Source of the DNA: Beijerinckiaceae bacterium
GTDB lineage: Bacteria > Pseudomonadota > Alphaproteobacteria > Rhizobiales > Beijerinckiaceae
Length of the DNA stretch: 34,146 bases
Direction: 5' to 3'
Assembly: GCA_019747375.1 (NCBI GenBank)
Contig: JAIEQX010000191.1
Location: 1-34,146, forward strand
The notes under the pieces are model-generated. The model did not search any database and was not told the DNA's origin. It was given only the letters and a program-made list of their open reading frames with translations. The translations under genes were made by a program, and so were the position numbers. How positions within the stretch are numbered: the first letter of the stretch is position 1; every line of letters begins with the position of its first letter. Shown piece after piece: positions 1 to 8,193 of this stretch.

Positions 1-579
1 GGCCCGCATGCGCTGGTAATGCGCCGCGAGGTTTTTCGGCATGGCCTGCTTGAGGCGGGAGTCGATCCAGAACTCGAAATAGAACAGGGCCGCGTCCGCG
101 ATGCTCATGTCGGCGCCGCCGAGATAGTCGCGGCCTTCAAGCTTTTCCTCGAAAGCCGCAAGACCCTTTTCGACGATCTCGTGACCCTTCTTCTTCACCA
201 CCGGATAATCGGCCTCCGTGGGGGTGAAGTGATCCGGGCGCCAGACGCGCGTGAATCCCTGCATGTGAAGGGTCGCGACGACATAGTCGACGGATTCGAG
301 CGTGCGCACGAGGGCCTCCGGATCGGTCGGCAGGAGCTTCCTGCCCGGATTGGTCAGCGCGAGCCAGGTGGCGATGGCGGGCCATTCGGTGAGCACGCTG
401 CCGTCGTCGCGCACGAGCGCCGGCACTTTCGACTTCGGATTCACGGCCACGAAAGCAGGCTCGTATTGCTGGCGCGCCATCAGGTCGACCTTGGCGAGCT
501 CATAGGGCTGGCCGACTTCCTCGAGCAGGACATGGATGCCGAGCGCGCAGGAGCCCGGCGAATAGAACAGCTTGGTCAT
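1..579 (-). CDS. Glutathione S-transferase family protein (3' end cut by window)
   Basis: The reverse frame is open from an ATG at 579 to the window edge, giving 193 codons without a stop, so the C-terminus is missing. The N-terminus begins with a thioredoxin-like strand and an SPGSCAL segment typical of beta/Ure2p-type GSTs. A VPAL cis-proline loop follows around residues 52-55, and an all-helical second domain comes after it. The usual Glu-Ser pair that holds the glutathione gamma-glutamyl group reads Glu65-Trp66 here, which is atypical. The family conjugates or removes glutathione; in aromatic catabolic clusters such proteins often act as isomerases or dehalogenases. It sits 18 nt downstream of a Bug receptor gene on the same strand, so the two are probably co-transcribed. 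The family call is firm; the substrate is unknown. Confidence 0.88.
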   Translation of the reverse strand, partial: MTKLFYSPGSCALGIHVLLEEVGQPYELAKVDLMARQQYEPAFVAVNPKSKVPALVRDDGSVLTEWPAIATWLALTNPGRKLLPTDPEALVRTLESVDYVVATLHMQGFTRVWRPDHFTPTEADYPVVKKKGHEIVEKGLAAFEEKLEGRDYLGGADMSIADAALFYFEFWIDSRLKQAMPKNLAAHYQRMRA

Positions 580-597
580 TTCATTCTCCGAAAGTGA

Positions 598-1626
598 TTA
601 CTTGACGCCGGTTTCCGAGATGATCTTGGCGAAACGGTCCGCGATGGGCTTGGGCGTCGCCACGATATCGGCCACGATCTTTTCGAGCTCCGGGCCCGAC
701 ACAGGATTGATGTCGAGACGCTCGCGTTCGGCCTCCTCCAGAAACGCCTTGCTCTTCACCATTTCGTCGAAGGCTGCGCGCAGCATCTTCACGCGCTCGG
801 GCGGCGTGCCGGGAGGTCCGAAGATCGGGCGGCCGATGGTGGCGGGCGCGGAGATCATGCGCAGGACCGCGCGGTCCTCGTCGTTCTTGGCGAGATCGAT
901 CAGCAGCGGCACGTCCGGCAGGTCGGGCGCCTTCGTCAGTCCGATCTGGACCAGAATGTTGATCTTCTTGTCCTTCACCCAGTCGGGCTTGGTGGCCTTC
1001 CACGACGCCCACGGATTGCTGCCGCGCGAGCCGATCTCGCCGCTCTCCATGGCGAGGTTCATTTCGTTGCCGCCCTTGTAGCCGCTCACGATCTTGAATT
1101 TCGTGCCGAGAATGGCGTTCATCACCTGCGGCAGCTGCGCCGAGGTGTTGGGGCCGGTGGCGCCGACGATGACTTCCTTCTGCTTGGCGTCGTCGATCGT
1201 CTTGACGCCGGTCGTATGCCAGGCGACCGCCGTGTTGTTGTCGGCCGACGGATTGCCGATCCAGACGAATTTGTTGACGTCGAACTGGATGGTGGGATCG
1301 CCGATCGCCTGCTGGAGAACGAGCGACTGGTCGGCGGTGGCGAGCGCCGTGCCGTCCTTGGGGGCGACGTTGTAGATGTAGCCCGCCAGCACGCGGCCGC
1401 CGCCGCCCGCCATGTTCTTGGGCACGATCTTGGGCTTGCCGGGCAGGAACTCGCCGAGATGGCGGGCGACGAGGCGCGCATAGGTGTCGTAGCCGCCGCC
1501 CGGCGCATAGCCGATATAGAGGTCGATCGTCTTGCCGCGATAGAAATCGGCGTCCTGCGCGACGGCGGGCGCGGCCGCGAGAAGCGCCGCGAAGGCCGCG
1601 CATGCCACGAGCTTGTTGTTCTTCAT
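598..1626 (-). CDS. TctC/Bug-type periplasmic substrate-binding receptor, copy 1 of a tandem pair
   Basis: This 342-residue protein has a clear Sec signal peptide (residues 1-24, ending APAVAQ). The mature part opens with the FYRGKTIDLYIGY strand seen in one subfamily of tripartite tricarboxylate transporter receptors. It then carries the family features: a glycine-rich GGGYDTYAR loop, a P-K-N-M-A-G-G-G-G segment and a PDLPDVPLL motif near the middle of the C-terminal lobe. Such receptors bind organic acids in the periplasm and deliver them to TctA/TctB. It is closely similar over its whole length to the next gene upstream, so the pair arose by duplication. No membrane subunits are adjacent; the nearest are at 12636-14658. 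It lies between the other receptor and the GST gene, on the same strand. The ligand cannot be told from sequence. Confidence 0.92.
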   Translation of the reverse strand: MKNNKLVACAAFAALLAAAPAVAQDADFYRGKTIDLYIGYAPGGGYDTYARLVARHLGEFLPGKPKIVPKNMAGGGGRVLAGYIYNVAPKDGTALATADQSLVLQQAIGDPTIQFDVNKFVWIGNPSADNNTAVAWHTTGVKTIDDAKQKEVIVGATGPNTSAQLPQVMNAILGTKFKIVSGYKGGNEMNLAMESGEIGSRGSNPWASWKATKPDWVKDKKINILVQIGLTKAPDLPDVPLLIDLAKNDEDRAVLRMISAPATIGRPIFGPPGTPPERVKMLRAAFDEMVKSKAFLEEAERERLDINPVSGPELEKIVADIVATPKPIADRFAKIISETGVK

Positions 1627-1664
1627 TTCGACGTGCTCCTGTTCGAGATTGCGCTGTCGCGGGC

Positions 1665-2741
1665 TTACTTCTTCTCGCGTTCGATCAGCGAGAGGATCGA
1701 AGCCAGACGCTCGGTGACGGGCTTGGGCGTATCGATGATGTCGCTGACGACCTTCTGCAGTTCGACCCCGGAAATCGGGTTGATGTCGAGACCGGTCTTG
1801 CGGGCCTCCTCAAGGAAGGCCGGATCCTTCATGGTGGCGTCGAAGGCGTCGCGCAGCGCCTTGACGCGCTCTTCCGGAACGCCGGGCGTGGTGAAGACCG
1901 GACGCCCGACATTCGGGGGCGCGGAGACGAGGCGCAGCGCGGCGCGGTCGTCCTCGTTGGCGGCGAGATCGACGAGCAGCGGCACGTCCGGCAGGTCGGC
2001 GGATTTCGACAGGCCGATCTGCACCAGGATGTTGAACTTCTTGTCGCGCACCCAATCGGGCTTGCTGGCCTTCCAGGACGCCCAGCTGTTCGAGCCGCGG
2101 CCCGCGACCTCGCCGTTCTCCATCGCGAGATTGACCTCGTTGCCGCCCGGATAGCCCATGATGATCTTGAATTTCGTGCCGACGAGCTGGTTCATCACCT
2201 GGGGATATTGCGACGAGGTGTTGAAGCCCGTGGCCCCGATGGCGACTTCCTGCTTGCGGGCGTCCGCGACGGTCTTCACCGGCGAGGTGTGCCAGGTGAC
2301 GAGCGTGTTGTTGTCGACGATGGGATTGCCGATCCAGTTGAACTTGCGCGAGTCGAACTGGATGCCCTTGTCGCCGATGGCCTGTTCGAGCGGGATCGAC
2401 TGGTCGGCGGTGGCCAGGACGGTGCCGTCCTTGGGGGCGACGTTGTAGACGTAATTGGCGGCCACGCGGCTGCCGGCGCCGGTCATGTTCTTGGGCACGA
2501 CGCGCGGCTTGCCGGGAATGTGCTCGCCGATGAAGCGCGCGACCGTGCGGGCGTAGATGTCATAGCCGCCGCCGACCGAGAAGCCGATGTAGAAGTCGAT
2601 CGTCTTGCCCTTGTAGAAATCCGCCACCGATTGCTGCGCGGCGGCCGGCGTGGCGGCGAGCGCGAGACCGAGGCTTGCGGCGATCCCGAGGCTCGCGGCG
2701 GCGCGCGCGGGCGTGAGGCAAGGGCGCTGAAAGCGGATCAT
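1665..2741 (-). CDS. TctC/Bug-type periplasmic substrate-binding receptor, copy 2 of a tandem pair
   Basis: This 358-residue protein has a long N-terminal export signal (about residues 1-36, ending AAAQ) followed by FYKGKTIDFYIGF. It aligns from end to end with the neighbouring receptor, with the same blocks: GGYDIYAR, PKNMTGAGSR, LATADQS, GNEVNLAMENGE and DLPDVPLL. I chose the ATG at 2741 because a GGAGG ribosome binding site lies 6 nt before it; another ATG 4 nt upstream is out of frame. The gene follows the AraC-type regulator by 120 nt on the same strand and precedes its paralogue by 38 nt. A regulated AraC-Bug-Bug-GST unit is plausible. The differing residues around the binding cleft may let the pair cover two related acids; that is inference. 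Confidence 0.92.
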   Translation of the reverse strand: MIRFQRPCLTPARAAASLGIAASLGLALAATPAAAQQSVADFYKGKTIDFYIGFSVGGGYDIYARTVARFIGEHIPGKPRVVPKNMTGAGSRVAANYVYNVAPKDGTVLATADQSIPLEQAIGDKGIQFDSRKFNWIGNPIVDNNTLVTWHTSPVKTVADARKQEVAIGATGFNTSSQYPQVMNQLVGTKFKIIMGYPGGNEVNLAMENGEVAGRGSNSWASWKASKPDWVRDKKFNILVQIGLSKSADLPDVPLLVDLAANEDDRAALRLVSAPPNVGRPVFTTPGVPEERVKALRDAFDATMKDPAFLEEARKTGLDINPISGVELQKVVSDIIDTPKPVTERLASILSLIEREKK

Positions 2742-2861
2742 TCATTTCCTCCGGAAGCTTGGTCTTGCCCTGTCGCGTGCTGGCGCAGCGCGGGCGTTGC
2801 TCCGGATATCCCCCGTTTTGGGGTCGGCTGGCAAGGGGATCGTGGTCCGGTGCGGACGGAC

Positions 2862-3914
2862 TCAGCCGCGCATGGTGCGTCGCGTCTCGCTCGGGGACTC
2901 GCCGAACGAGGCCCGGTAGTCGCGCGAAAACTGGCTGTCGCTGCAATAGCCCACGGATGTCGCGACCGCCCGGATGGAGGCGCCGCGGCCGTCGATCAGG
3001 GCGCGGCGGGCGAAGCTGAGCCGGATGTCGCGCAGGAAGGCCATGGGGGTGGCGCGGCGGTATTTGCGGAAGCCGTATTGCAGCGTGCGCGGGCTGACGC
3101 CGCTGCCCTGCGCGATGGCGCCGATGTCGAGCTGCTCGGCGTGGCGCTCACGGATGAGGCGCTCGGCGCGGCGCATATAGGCCGGGACGATGCGGTAGCG
3201 CTCGTGGATCGGGCGGCGCTCGACCTCCTGCCGCATGGTGCGCAGCAGGAGCTGAAGCAGGACGCGCTCGGCCTCGATGCCGACCGCCGGGTCGGAGAAG
3301 GCGGAATTGTCGGTCTCCAGATCGCGCACGATCATCTCGACGAAGCGGGTGAGCGTCTGCGCCCCGGCGAGGTCGATGAGGGTCAGGTCGGGGAAGTGCA
3401 GCACCCCGTCGGGACCCGCGAAGGCCTCGCGGGTGACGCTCTGGTCCAGCGCGTCGCGGTCGATCATGATGTTGAGGAGGTCGCAGGGGCCCTCCCAGCG
3501 ACGGCGCAGCTCGCCGGCGGCGCTCACCACCAGGGCGGCGCCGGGCGCGACCTCGATCCAGTCGCCGCCCTGGCGGGCCTCGAAACTGCCGCGCAGGGGG
3601 ATGTGGAGCGCCAGATGATGGTCGTGGGTGCGCCAGGTCGAGGTTTCGTAGCGGCCCTCGCAGTCCCAGCTCAGGAACTTGACGCTCATGCGCCCGACGC
3701 GGGCCTCGGCGCCGCGGAAACCCAGGAAACGGCCGGGCTCGATCATCTCGAAGATGCAGCGGCCCTTGGACATTTCCAGGATGCGCTGGCGGGCGCCGCC
3801 GTAATCGGCCGACAGCGGCGCGCCCGAGCGCAAGGCGAGGCTGGCGCAGCTGCGGATCCAGTCGGTCATGGGCGGCTGCGGGAGCTGGACTCCGGAGCCG
3901 GACGTGTTCGACAT
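2862..3914 (-). CDS. AraC-family transcriptional regulator
   Basis: This protein has 350 residues. The last 100 hold the two helix-turn-helix units of the AraC/XylS family, including LDIGAIAQGSGVSPRTLQYG in the first and the highly conserved VGYCSDSQFSRDYRASFGESP pattern at the end. The N-terminal 200 residues look like the AraC_binding_2 type of effector domain found in activators of aromatic-acid and amine catabolism (FeaR/NphR-like). It is transcribed away from the RibBX operon at 4166 and toward the tandem receptor genes, so either side could be its target. A GGAGGAA ribosome binding site precedes the ATG, and a short inverted repeat sits just upstream of it. It is probably the local activator for the first operon, the flavin operon, or both. 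Confidence 0.9.
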   Translation of the reverse strand: MSNTSGSGVQLPQPPMTDWIRSCASLALRSGAPLSADYGGARQRILEMSKGRCIFEMIEPGRFLGFRGAEARVGRMSVKFLSWDCEGRYETSTWRTHDHHLALHIPLRGSFEARQGGDWIEVAPGAALVVSAAGELRRRWEGPCDLLNIMIDRDALDQSVTREAFAGPDGVLHFPDLTLIDLAGAQTLTRFVEMIVRDLETDNSAFSDPAVGIEAERVLLQLLLRTMRQEVERRPIHERYRIVPAYMRRAERLIRERHAEQLDIGAIAQGSGVSPRTLQYGFRKYRRATPMAFLRDIRLSFARRALIDGRGASIRAVATSVGYCSDSQFSRDYRASFGESPSETRRTMRG

Positions 3915-3929
3915 GGCGCGCGTTCCTCC

Positions 3930-3946
3930 ATGCGCATAAGATGCGC
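3930..3946. promoter_or_regulatory. Short repeat element upstream of the AraC-type gene
   Basis: The hexamers GCGCAT (3932-3937) and ATGCGC (3941-3946) form a perfect inverted repeat around a 3-nt centre. ATGCGC is also present as a direct repeat spaced 11 bp (3930-3935 and 3941-3946), roughly one helical turn. It lies immediately upstream of the ribosome binding site of the AraC gene, inside the 251-bp divergent region shared with RibBX. AraC-family proteins often bind direct half-sites one turn apart, so an autoregulatory role is possible. GC-rich hexamers like these are common, so support is weak. I see no other clear element in the rest of 3947-4165. Confidence 0.3.
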
Positions 3947-4165
3947 GGCGTATTGCCGAGCTTGGCCCGGACCCTATCTAATCCGAAGGATGCGGAATCT
4001 TGCGCGTGCAGTCAAATGCTTGCGTTTTGAGGAAAGTCCTTCAACCTTCCGCCGCCACGGGCCTTGACCCTCCCTTGGCGTTCACTGCAAGTTTCGCCCC
4101 AACGAGCCCATGGCGTGGTCGGCCTCAGGCTCCCATCGGCCGGTTCTCCGGCAAGTCGGCGGTCC

Positions 4166-5311
4166 ATGTCCCCACATAACGCTTATCTCTCGTCCATCGA
4201 AGACGTCATCGAAGACGCCCGCCAGGGCCGCATGTTCATTCTCGTCGACGACGAGGGACGTGAAAACGAAGGCGACCTCGTCATTCCGGCCGAAAAGGCC
4301 GACGCCTCGGTGATCAACTTCATGGCCCGGCACGGCCGCGGCCTGATCTGCCTGTCGATGACGCGCCAGCGGGTCGAGCAGCTCGGCCTGCAATATATGG
4401 CGCCGAAGAACCAGTCGCCGCACCAGACCGCCTTCACGGTCTCGATCGAGGCGCGCGAGGGCGTGACCACCGGCATTTCGGCCGCCGACCGCGCCCGCAC
4501 CATCGAGGTCGCGGTCGACCCCAGCAAGGGGCGCGCCGACATCGTGTCGCCCGGCCATGTGTTCCCGCTGGTCGCCCAGGACGGCGGCGTGCTGGTGCGC
4601 GCCGGCCACACGGAGGCGGCGGTCGACATTTCGCGCCTCGCCGGCATGAACCCGTCGGGCGTGATCTGCGAGATCATGAACGACGACGGCACCATGGCGC
4701 GGCTGCCCGACCTCGTGAAATTCGCGCAGCTGCACGGGCTGAAGATCGCCACGATCGCGGATCTCATCGCCTATCGCCGGCGCAAGGAAAAGCTCGTCGA
4801 CTCGATCGCCGAGACGCAGATCGTCAGCCGCTTCGGCGGCGAGTTCAAGGTGAAGATCTACGCCAACCGCATCGACTATGCGGAACATCTGGCGCTGGTG
4901 TGCGGCGACGTGACCGGCGAGGAACCCGTTCTGGTGCGCATGCATCAGCACAATCTCCTGGCCGACAGCCTCGGCGACACGACGCCGGGCCAGTTCTTCG
5001 GCGGCGAGTCGCGCGGGCGCGGCGGCGAACTCGAAGCCTCGATGCGGCTGATCGCCGAAAAGGGCCGCGGCGTCGTGGTGATCATCCGCGAGCCGAACGC
5101 CACCAGCCTCAGCAACGCCGTGCGCGAGCGCGACGGGCATGCCGCGAGCGTGCCGATCGCGGAACTGCGCCAGTATGGCGTGGGCGCGCAGATCCTGCTC
5201 GATCTCGGCGTGCGCAACATCATTCTTCTTTCCAACACAAAACGCACGGTCGTCGGGCTGGACGGTTACGGGATCTCGCTCGTCGGGCAGCATCCCATCC
5301 CGATTCTCTGA
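4166..5311 (+). CDS. ribBX: 3,4-dihydroxy-2-butanone 4-phosphate synthase with degenerate GTP cyclohydrolase II domain (RibBX type)
   Basis: This protein has 381 residues. Residues 1-208 are a complete RibB domain: DDEGRENEGD at 28-37, the SPHQTAFTVSIEA strand, TTGISAADRA, RAGHTEAAVD and GVICEIMNDDG. RibB converts ribulose 5-phosphate to the four-carbon unit of riboflavin. Residues 209-381 keep the shape of GTP cyclohydrolase II but lack the three zinc-binding cysteines: the segment reads HQHNLLADSLGDTTPGQFF where CxxGD...CDCG is expected. This is the RibBX architecture known from Proteobacteria. I use Met at 4166 because conserved sequence starts at once; an in-frame ATG at 4064 would add 34 unconserved residues. 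The ribosome binding site is weak. No FMN riboswitch was recognised upstream. It leads an operon with an FMN-type monooxygenase, so local flavin supply is its likely role. Confidence 0.9.
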   Translation: MSPHNAYLSSIEDVIEDARQGRMFILVDDEGRENEGDLVIPAEKADASVINFMARHGRGLICLSMTRQRVEQLGLQYMAPKNQSPHQTAFTVSIEAREGVTTGISAADRARTIEVAVDPSKGRADIVSPGHVFPLVAQDGGVLVRAGHTEAAVDISRLAGMNPSGVICEIMNDDGTMARLPDLVKFAQLHGLKIATIADLIAYRRRKEKLVDSIAETQIVSRFGGEFKVKIYANRIDYAEHLALVCGDVTGEEPVLVRMHQHNLLADSLGDTTPGQFFGGESRGRGGELEASMRLIAEKGRGVVVIIREPNATSLSNAVRERDGHAASVPIAELRQYGVGAQILLDLGVRNIILLSNTKRTVVGLDGYGISLVGQHPIPIL

Positions 5312-5355
5312 GAGCGCCAAAACAACACCGGGAAACGCCAAAGGAAGGGCAGCAC

Positions 5356-6141
5356 ATGTCAACGAACGAGAGGAAAAAAACCTCCGTCAAACTAGGGGGC
5401 GTCACGCTGGAGGTCGAGCGCAGGGGCTCGGGGCGGCCGCTTCTGCTGCTGCTGGGCGAAGAGCATCTCGAACTCGACGCCCCCTTCGTGGACGAACTGG
5501 CGAAGAGCTTCGAGGTGATCATCCCGTCGGCGCCGGGCTTCGGACATTCCGAGCGGCCCGACTGGATCACCGGGCCGGACGACATCGCCTACATGTATCT
5601 CGACCTGATCGACACGCTGTCGCTGAAGGACGTGACCGTGGTGGGCTTCTCGCTCGGCGGCTGGATCGCGGCCGAACTCGCCACGAAAAACAACGGCGCG
5701 ATTTCCAAACTCGTGCTGGTCGACGCCTATGGCGTCAAGATCGGCGGCCCGACCGACCGCGACATCATGGACATCTGGACGTCGAACCCCACCAAGGTGG
5801 CGGCGGCCAAATGGGCGGATCCCGCCAAGGGCGAACGCGACTTCACCAAGATGAGCGACGACGAACTCACCATCGTGGCGCGCAACATCGAGAGTTTCGC
5901 GCGCTTCTGCTGGGAGCCCTACATGCACAATCCCAAGCTGAAGCAGCGTCTGCACCTCATCAAGGTTCCGACGCTGCTGATCTGGGGCGAGAAGGACGGC
6001 ATCGTCGAGACGCGCTACGGCGAGGCCTATGGCAAGCTCATCCCGGGGTCGCGCTTCGCGGTCGTGCCGGGCGCAGGCCATTATCCGCATCTGGAAGCGC
6101 CGCAAGCATTCATGACGACGTTGCGTGGTTTCATCGGCTGA
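5356..6141 (+). CDS. Alpha/beta hydrolase, first of two flanking the flavin monooxygenase
   Basis: This 261-residue alpha/beta-fold hydrolase has a complete catalytic set: nucleophile elbow GFSLGG with Ser99, Asp214 in WGEKDGIV, and His242 in GAGHYPHLEAP. The oxyanion loop, normally HG near residue 30, reads LLLGEEHLEL and lacks the HG pair, which hints at an altered active site. A GGAAGG ribosome binding site precedes the ATG at 5356. The gene follows RibBX by 44 nt and precedes the luciferase-like monooxygenase by 36 nt. Members of this group cleave C-C bonds (MhpC/BphD-like), esters, lactones or N-formyl groups (NicD/RutD-like). With an FMN monooxygenase next door, hydrolysis of its oxygenated product is the best guess. 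There is no signal peptide, so it is cytoplasmic. Confidence 0.9.
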   Translation: MSTNERKKTSVKLGGVTLEVERRGSGRPLLLLLGEEHLELDAPFVDELAKSFEVIIPSAPGFGHSERPDWITGPDDIAYMYLDLIDTLSLKDVTVVGFSLGGWIAAELATKNNGAISKLVLVDAYGVKIGGPTDRDIMDIWTSNPTKVAAAKWADPAKGERDFTKMSDDELTIVARNIESFARFCWEPYMHNPKLKQRLHLIKVPTLLIWGEKDGIVETRYGEAYGKLIPGSRFAVVPGAGHYPHLEAPQAFMTTLRGFIG

Positions 6142-6177
6142 CACGGCCCATCCTCACTTTTGCAGGAGAGACAGAAC

Positions 6178-7347
6178 ATGGAAGCCTGGCACTTCACGGA
6201 AATGCCCTACCCGAACCTTCCGCCGATCGACTCGCTCAGCACGATGCGCGTCTCGCTGTCGAACAAGCATTTCGATCCCAAGATCGGCGCCGATCTCTAT
6301 AACCGCTATCTCGACGAATATATGATCGCCGACGACGTCGGGCTGAACCTGCTCTGCAACGAGCATCACCAGACCGCGACCTGCATCGACGTCGCGGCTC
6401 CGCTGACCGCCGCCATCCTGGCGCGCCAGACCAGCAAGGGCCGGATCTGCATTCTCGGCAATCCGATCGCCAATCGCGGAGACCCGCTGCGCATCGCCGA
6501 AGAAATGGCGATGATCGACTGCATTTCGCGCGGCCGTCTCGACGTCGGTTTCGTGCGCGGCGTGCCCTATGAAATTTTCGCCGCCAACACCAACCCGACC
6601 ACCACGGTCGAGCGTCTGTGGGAAGGCATCGATCTCGTGGTCAAGGCCTGGGCCCCGACCGACGAGCCGTTCAATTTCGAAGGCCGCTTCACGCAGCGCC
6701 GCGCCATCAACCTGTGGCCGCGCCCCTACCAGACGCCGCATCCGGGCATCTGGATCACGGGTTCGAGCGATCTGGAAAACATCAAGCGCGCGGCCGGCCG
6801 CGGCTTCGTCTTCGCCACCTTCCTGCAGCCGCATGAAAAGGTGAAGTGGATGTTCGACGGCTATCGCAGCGCCTATCGCGACACCGGCCTGCCGGGCGGC
6901 GGCGGCACCGCCTACATGCCGCTCGTCTACACGGCCGACACGGAAGCGGAAGCCGAGAAGGGCGCGCAGGAACTGACCTGGTATCTCAACGCCAAGGCGG
7001 AGCCGCAATATCGCAATCCTCCGGGCTACGTGCCGGTCGAATTCAACGTCAACGCGCTCAAGGGCACGTTTACGGGCCGCACCGACGCCATGCGCAAGAA
7101 GAGCATGGAGTTCCTGAAGGAAGAAGGCGTGATGGTGTATGGCACGCCCGACAGCGTCGCCAAGCAGATCAAGCGCCTCTACGACCTCGTGGGCGGCTTC
7201 GACCACCTGCTGATGATGCAGCAGGCCGGCTGGCTCGACCACAAGCGCACGGCGTCCAGCATGAAGCTGTTCGCCAAGGAGGTCTATCCGCAGATCCGCG
7301 ACCTCGCCCGCACCAAGCCGCTCGAAACCCGCGCGGCCGCCGAATGA
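6178..7347 (+). CDS. LLM-class (bacterial luciferase-like) flavin-dependent monooxygenase
   Basis: This 389-residue protein of the luciferase-like monooxygenase superfamily is expected to use reduced FMN and O2. Signature segments are CNEHHQTA near residue 60-67, ISRGRLDVGFVRG near 115-127, a long PFNFEGRFTQRR strand and a PGIWITGSSD loop. The start at 6178 has an AGGAGA ribosome binding site at 6164-6169; a TTG 18 nt upstream is a less likely start. The gene overlaps the following hydrolase by 4 nt (ATGA), which indicates translational coupling. RibBX in the same operon fits an FMN demand. No flavin reductase partner (RutF- or HpaC-like) is encoded nearby, so reductant must come from elsewhere or from the PDR-type reductase at 21131. 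The substrate is unknown; relatives hydroxylate, open N-heterocycles (RutA) or desulfonate. Confidence 0.93.
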   Translation: MEAWHFTEMPYPNLPPIDSLSTMRVSLSNKHFDPKIGADLYNRYLDEYMIADDVGLNLLCNEHHQTATCIDVAAPLTAAILARQTSKGRICILGNPIANRGDPLRIAEEMAMIDCISRGRLDVGFVRGVPYEIFAANTNPTTTVERLWEGIDLVVKAWAPTDEPFNFEGRFTQRRAINLWPRPYQTPHPGIWITGSSDLENIKRAAGRGFVFATFLQPHEKVKWMFDGYRSAYRDTGLPGGGGTAYMPLVYTADTEAEAEKGAQELTWYLNAKAEPQYRNPPGYVPVEFNVNALKGTFTGRTDAMRKKSMEFLKEEGVMVYGTPDSVAKQIKRLYDLVGGFDHLLMMQQAGWLDHKRTASSMKLFAKEVYPQIRDLARTKPLETRAAAE

Positions 7348-8189
7348 GCACGCGCCATTTCGTCTCTGTCGACGGAGTGAAGACGCATTATCTCGAAGCG
7401 GGCGCCGACCATCGCGGTCGGCGCCCGAGCGTCCTCCTGCTTCATTCCGCGGAATTCGGCGGCGCCGCCGAGATTTCGTGGGAGCGCAACATCGACGTTC
7501 TGGCCGAGCGCTACCATGTGGTGGCGCCCGACCATCTCGGATTCGGACGCACCGACAAGGTGTTCGATTTCACCGGCCAGTTCGACCGGCGCATCACGCA
7601 TATCCGCCGCTTCATCGAAACGCTCTGCCTCGGCCCCGTGCACGCCATGGGAAGCTCGATGTCGGGAGGCCTGTGCATGACCGTGGCGGCGCGCGAGACG
7701 CCCGACTGGCCGCTGGTCAGCGTCACCTGCTGTTCGGGCGGCGGCGACGCGCCCAACAACGAGGCGCGCAAGACGCTCAACACCTATGACGGAACGCGCG
7801 AGCACATGCGCGCCATCGTCAAGGTGATGTTCGTCGACCAGGCCTATGCGGCGGACGAAGCCTATCTCGACCGCAGGCAGGAGATCGCGACCCTGCCGGG
7901 CGCCTGGGAGGCCACTGCGGCGGCGCGTTTCAAGGCGCCGTTCCGGGACGGTTCCGCCGAGCGCCGCGAGCGCGACTCGATCGACTATGGAAAGATCTCC
8001 GTGCCGGTGCTGGTGTTCGCGGGCCGCCACGACACGCTGCGGTCGCCCGGCTACACGGACGGCTTCGTGCCGAAGATCCCGAACGCCACTCTGCATATGT
8101 TCGAGACTGCCGGGCACATGGGCAATATCGAATGCGCGGATGAATTCAACGCGCGCGTGCTCGCTTTCCTGCGTGACATCGACGGCTGA
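7344..8189 (+). CDS. Alpha/beta hydrolase, MhpC-like, second of the operon
   Basis: This 281-residue alpha/beta hydrolase starts inside the stop codon of the monooxygenase gene (ATGA overlap at 7344-7347). The oxyanion segment LLLHSAEFGG, the nucleophile elbow GSSMSGG (Ser105), Asp230 in AGRHDTLRSPG and His258 in ETAGHMGNIE make a full triad. The elbow has Ser where the last Gly of G-x-S-x-G is usual. The overall pattern resembles meta-cleavage product hydrolases such as MhpC and BphD. The convergent operon encodes an extradiol dioxygenase, so this enzyme could act on the ring-cleavage product. It is the last gene of the operon and is followed by a hairpin. It differs clearly from the hydrolase at 5356, so the two are not a recent duplication. 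Confidence 0.9.
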   Translation: MSTRHFVSVDGVKTHYLEAGADHRGRRPSVLLLHSAEFGGAAEISWERNIDVLAERYHVVAPDHLGFGRTDKVFDFTGQFDRRITHIRRFIETLCLGPVHAMGSSMSGGLCMTVAARETPDWPLVSVTCCSGGGDAPNNEARKTLNTYDGTREHMRAIVKVMFVDQAYAADEAYLDRRQEIATLPGAWEATAAARFKAPFRDGSAERRERDSIDYGKISVPVLVFAGRHDTLRSPGYTDGFVPKIPNATLHMFETAGHMGNIECADEFNARVLAFLRDIDG

Positions 8190-8193
8190 CAAG

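Noticed and set aside
2811-2823. CCCCGTTTTGGGG as a terminator after the AraC-type gene.
   Set aside because: Only four GC pairs and no T run; too weak to call.
1602-4067. A very long open frame (over 800 codons) on the plus strand, opposite the Bug receptor and AraC genes.
   Set aside because: It is the antisense image of well-supported genes in GC-rich DNA; the translation is Arg/Gly/Asp-rich with no domain, and it crosses two gene boundaries.
3915-4165. FMN riboswitch in front of RibBX.
   Set aside because: I could not find the conserved RFN-element helices or the AGGGC/GGTG-type segments; the leader also seems too short.
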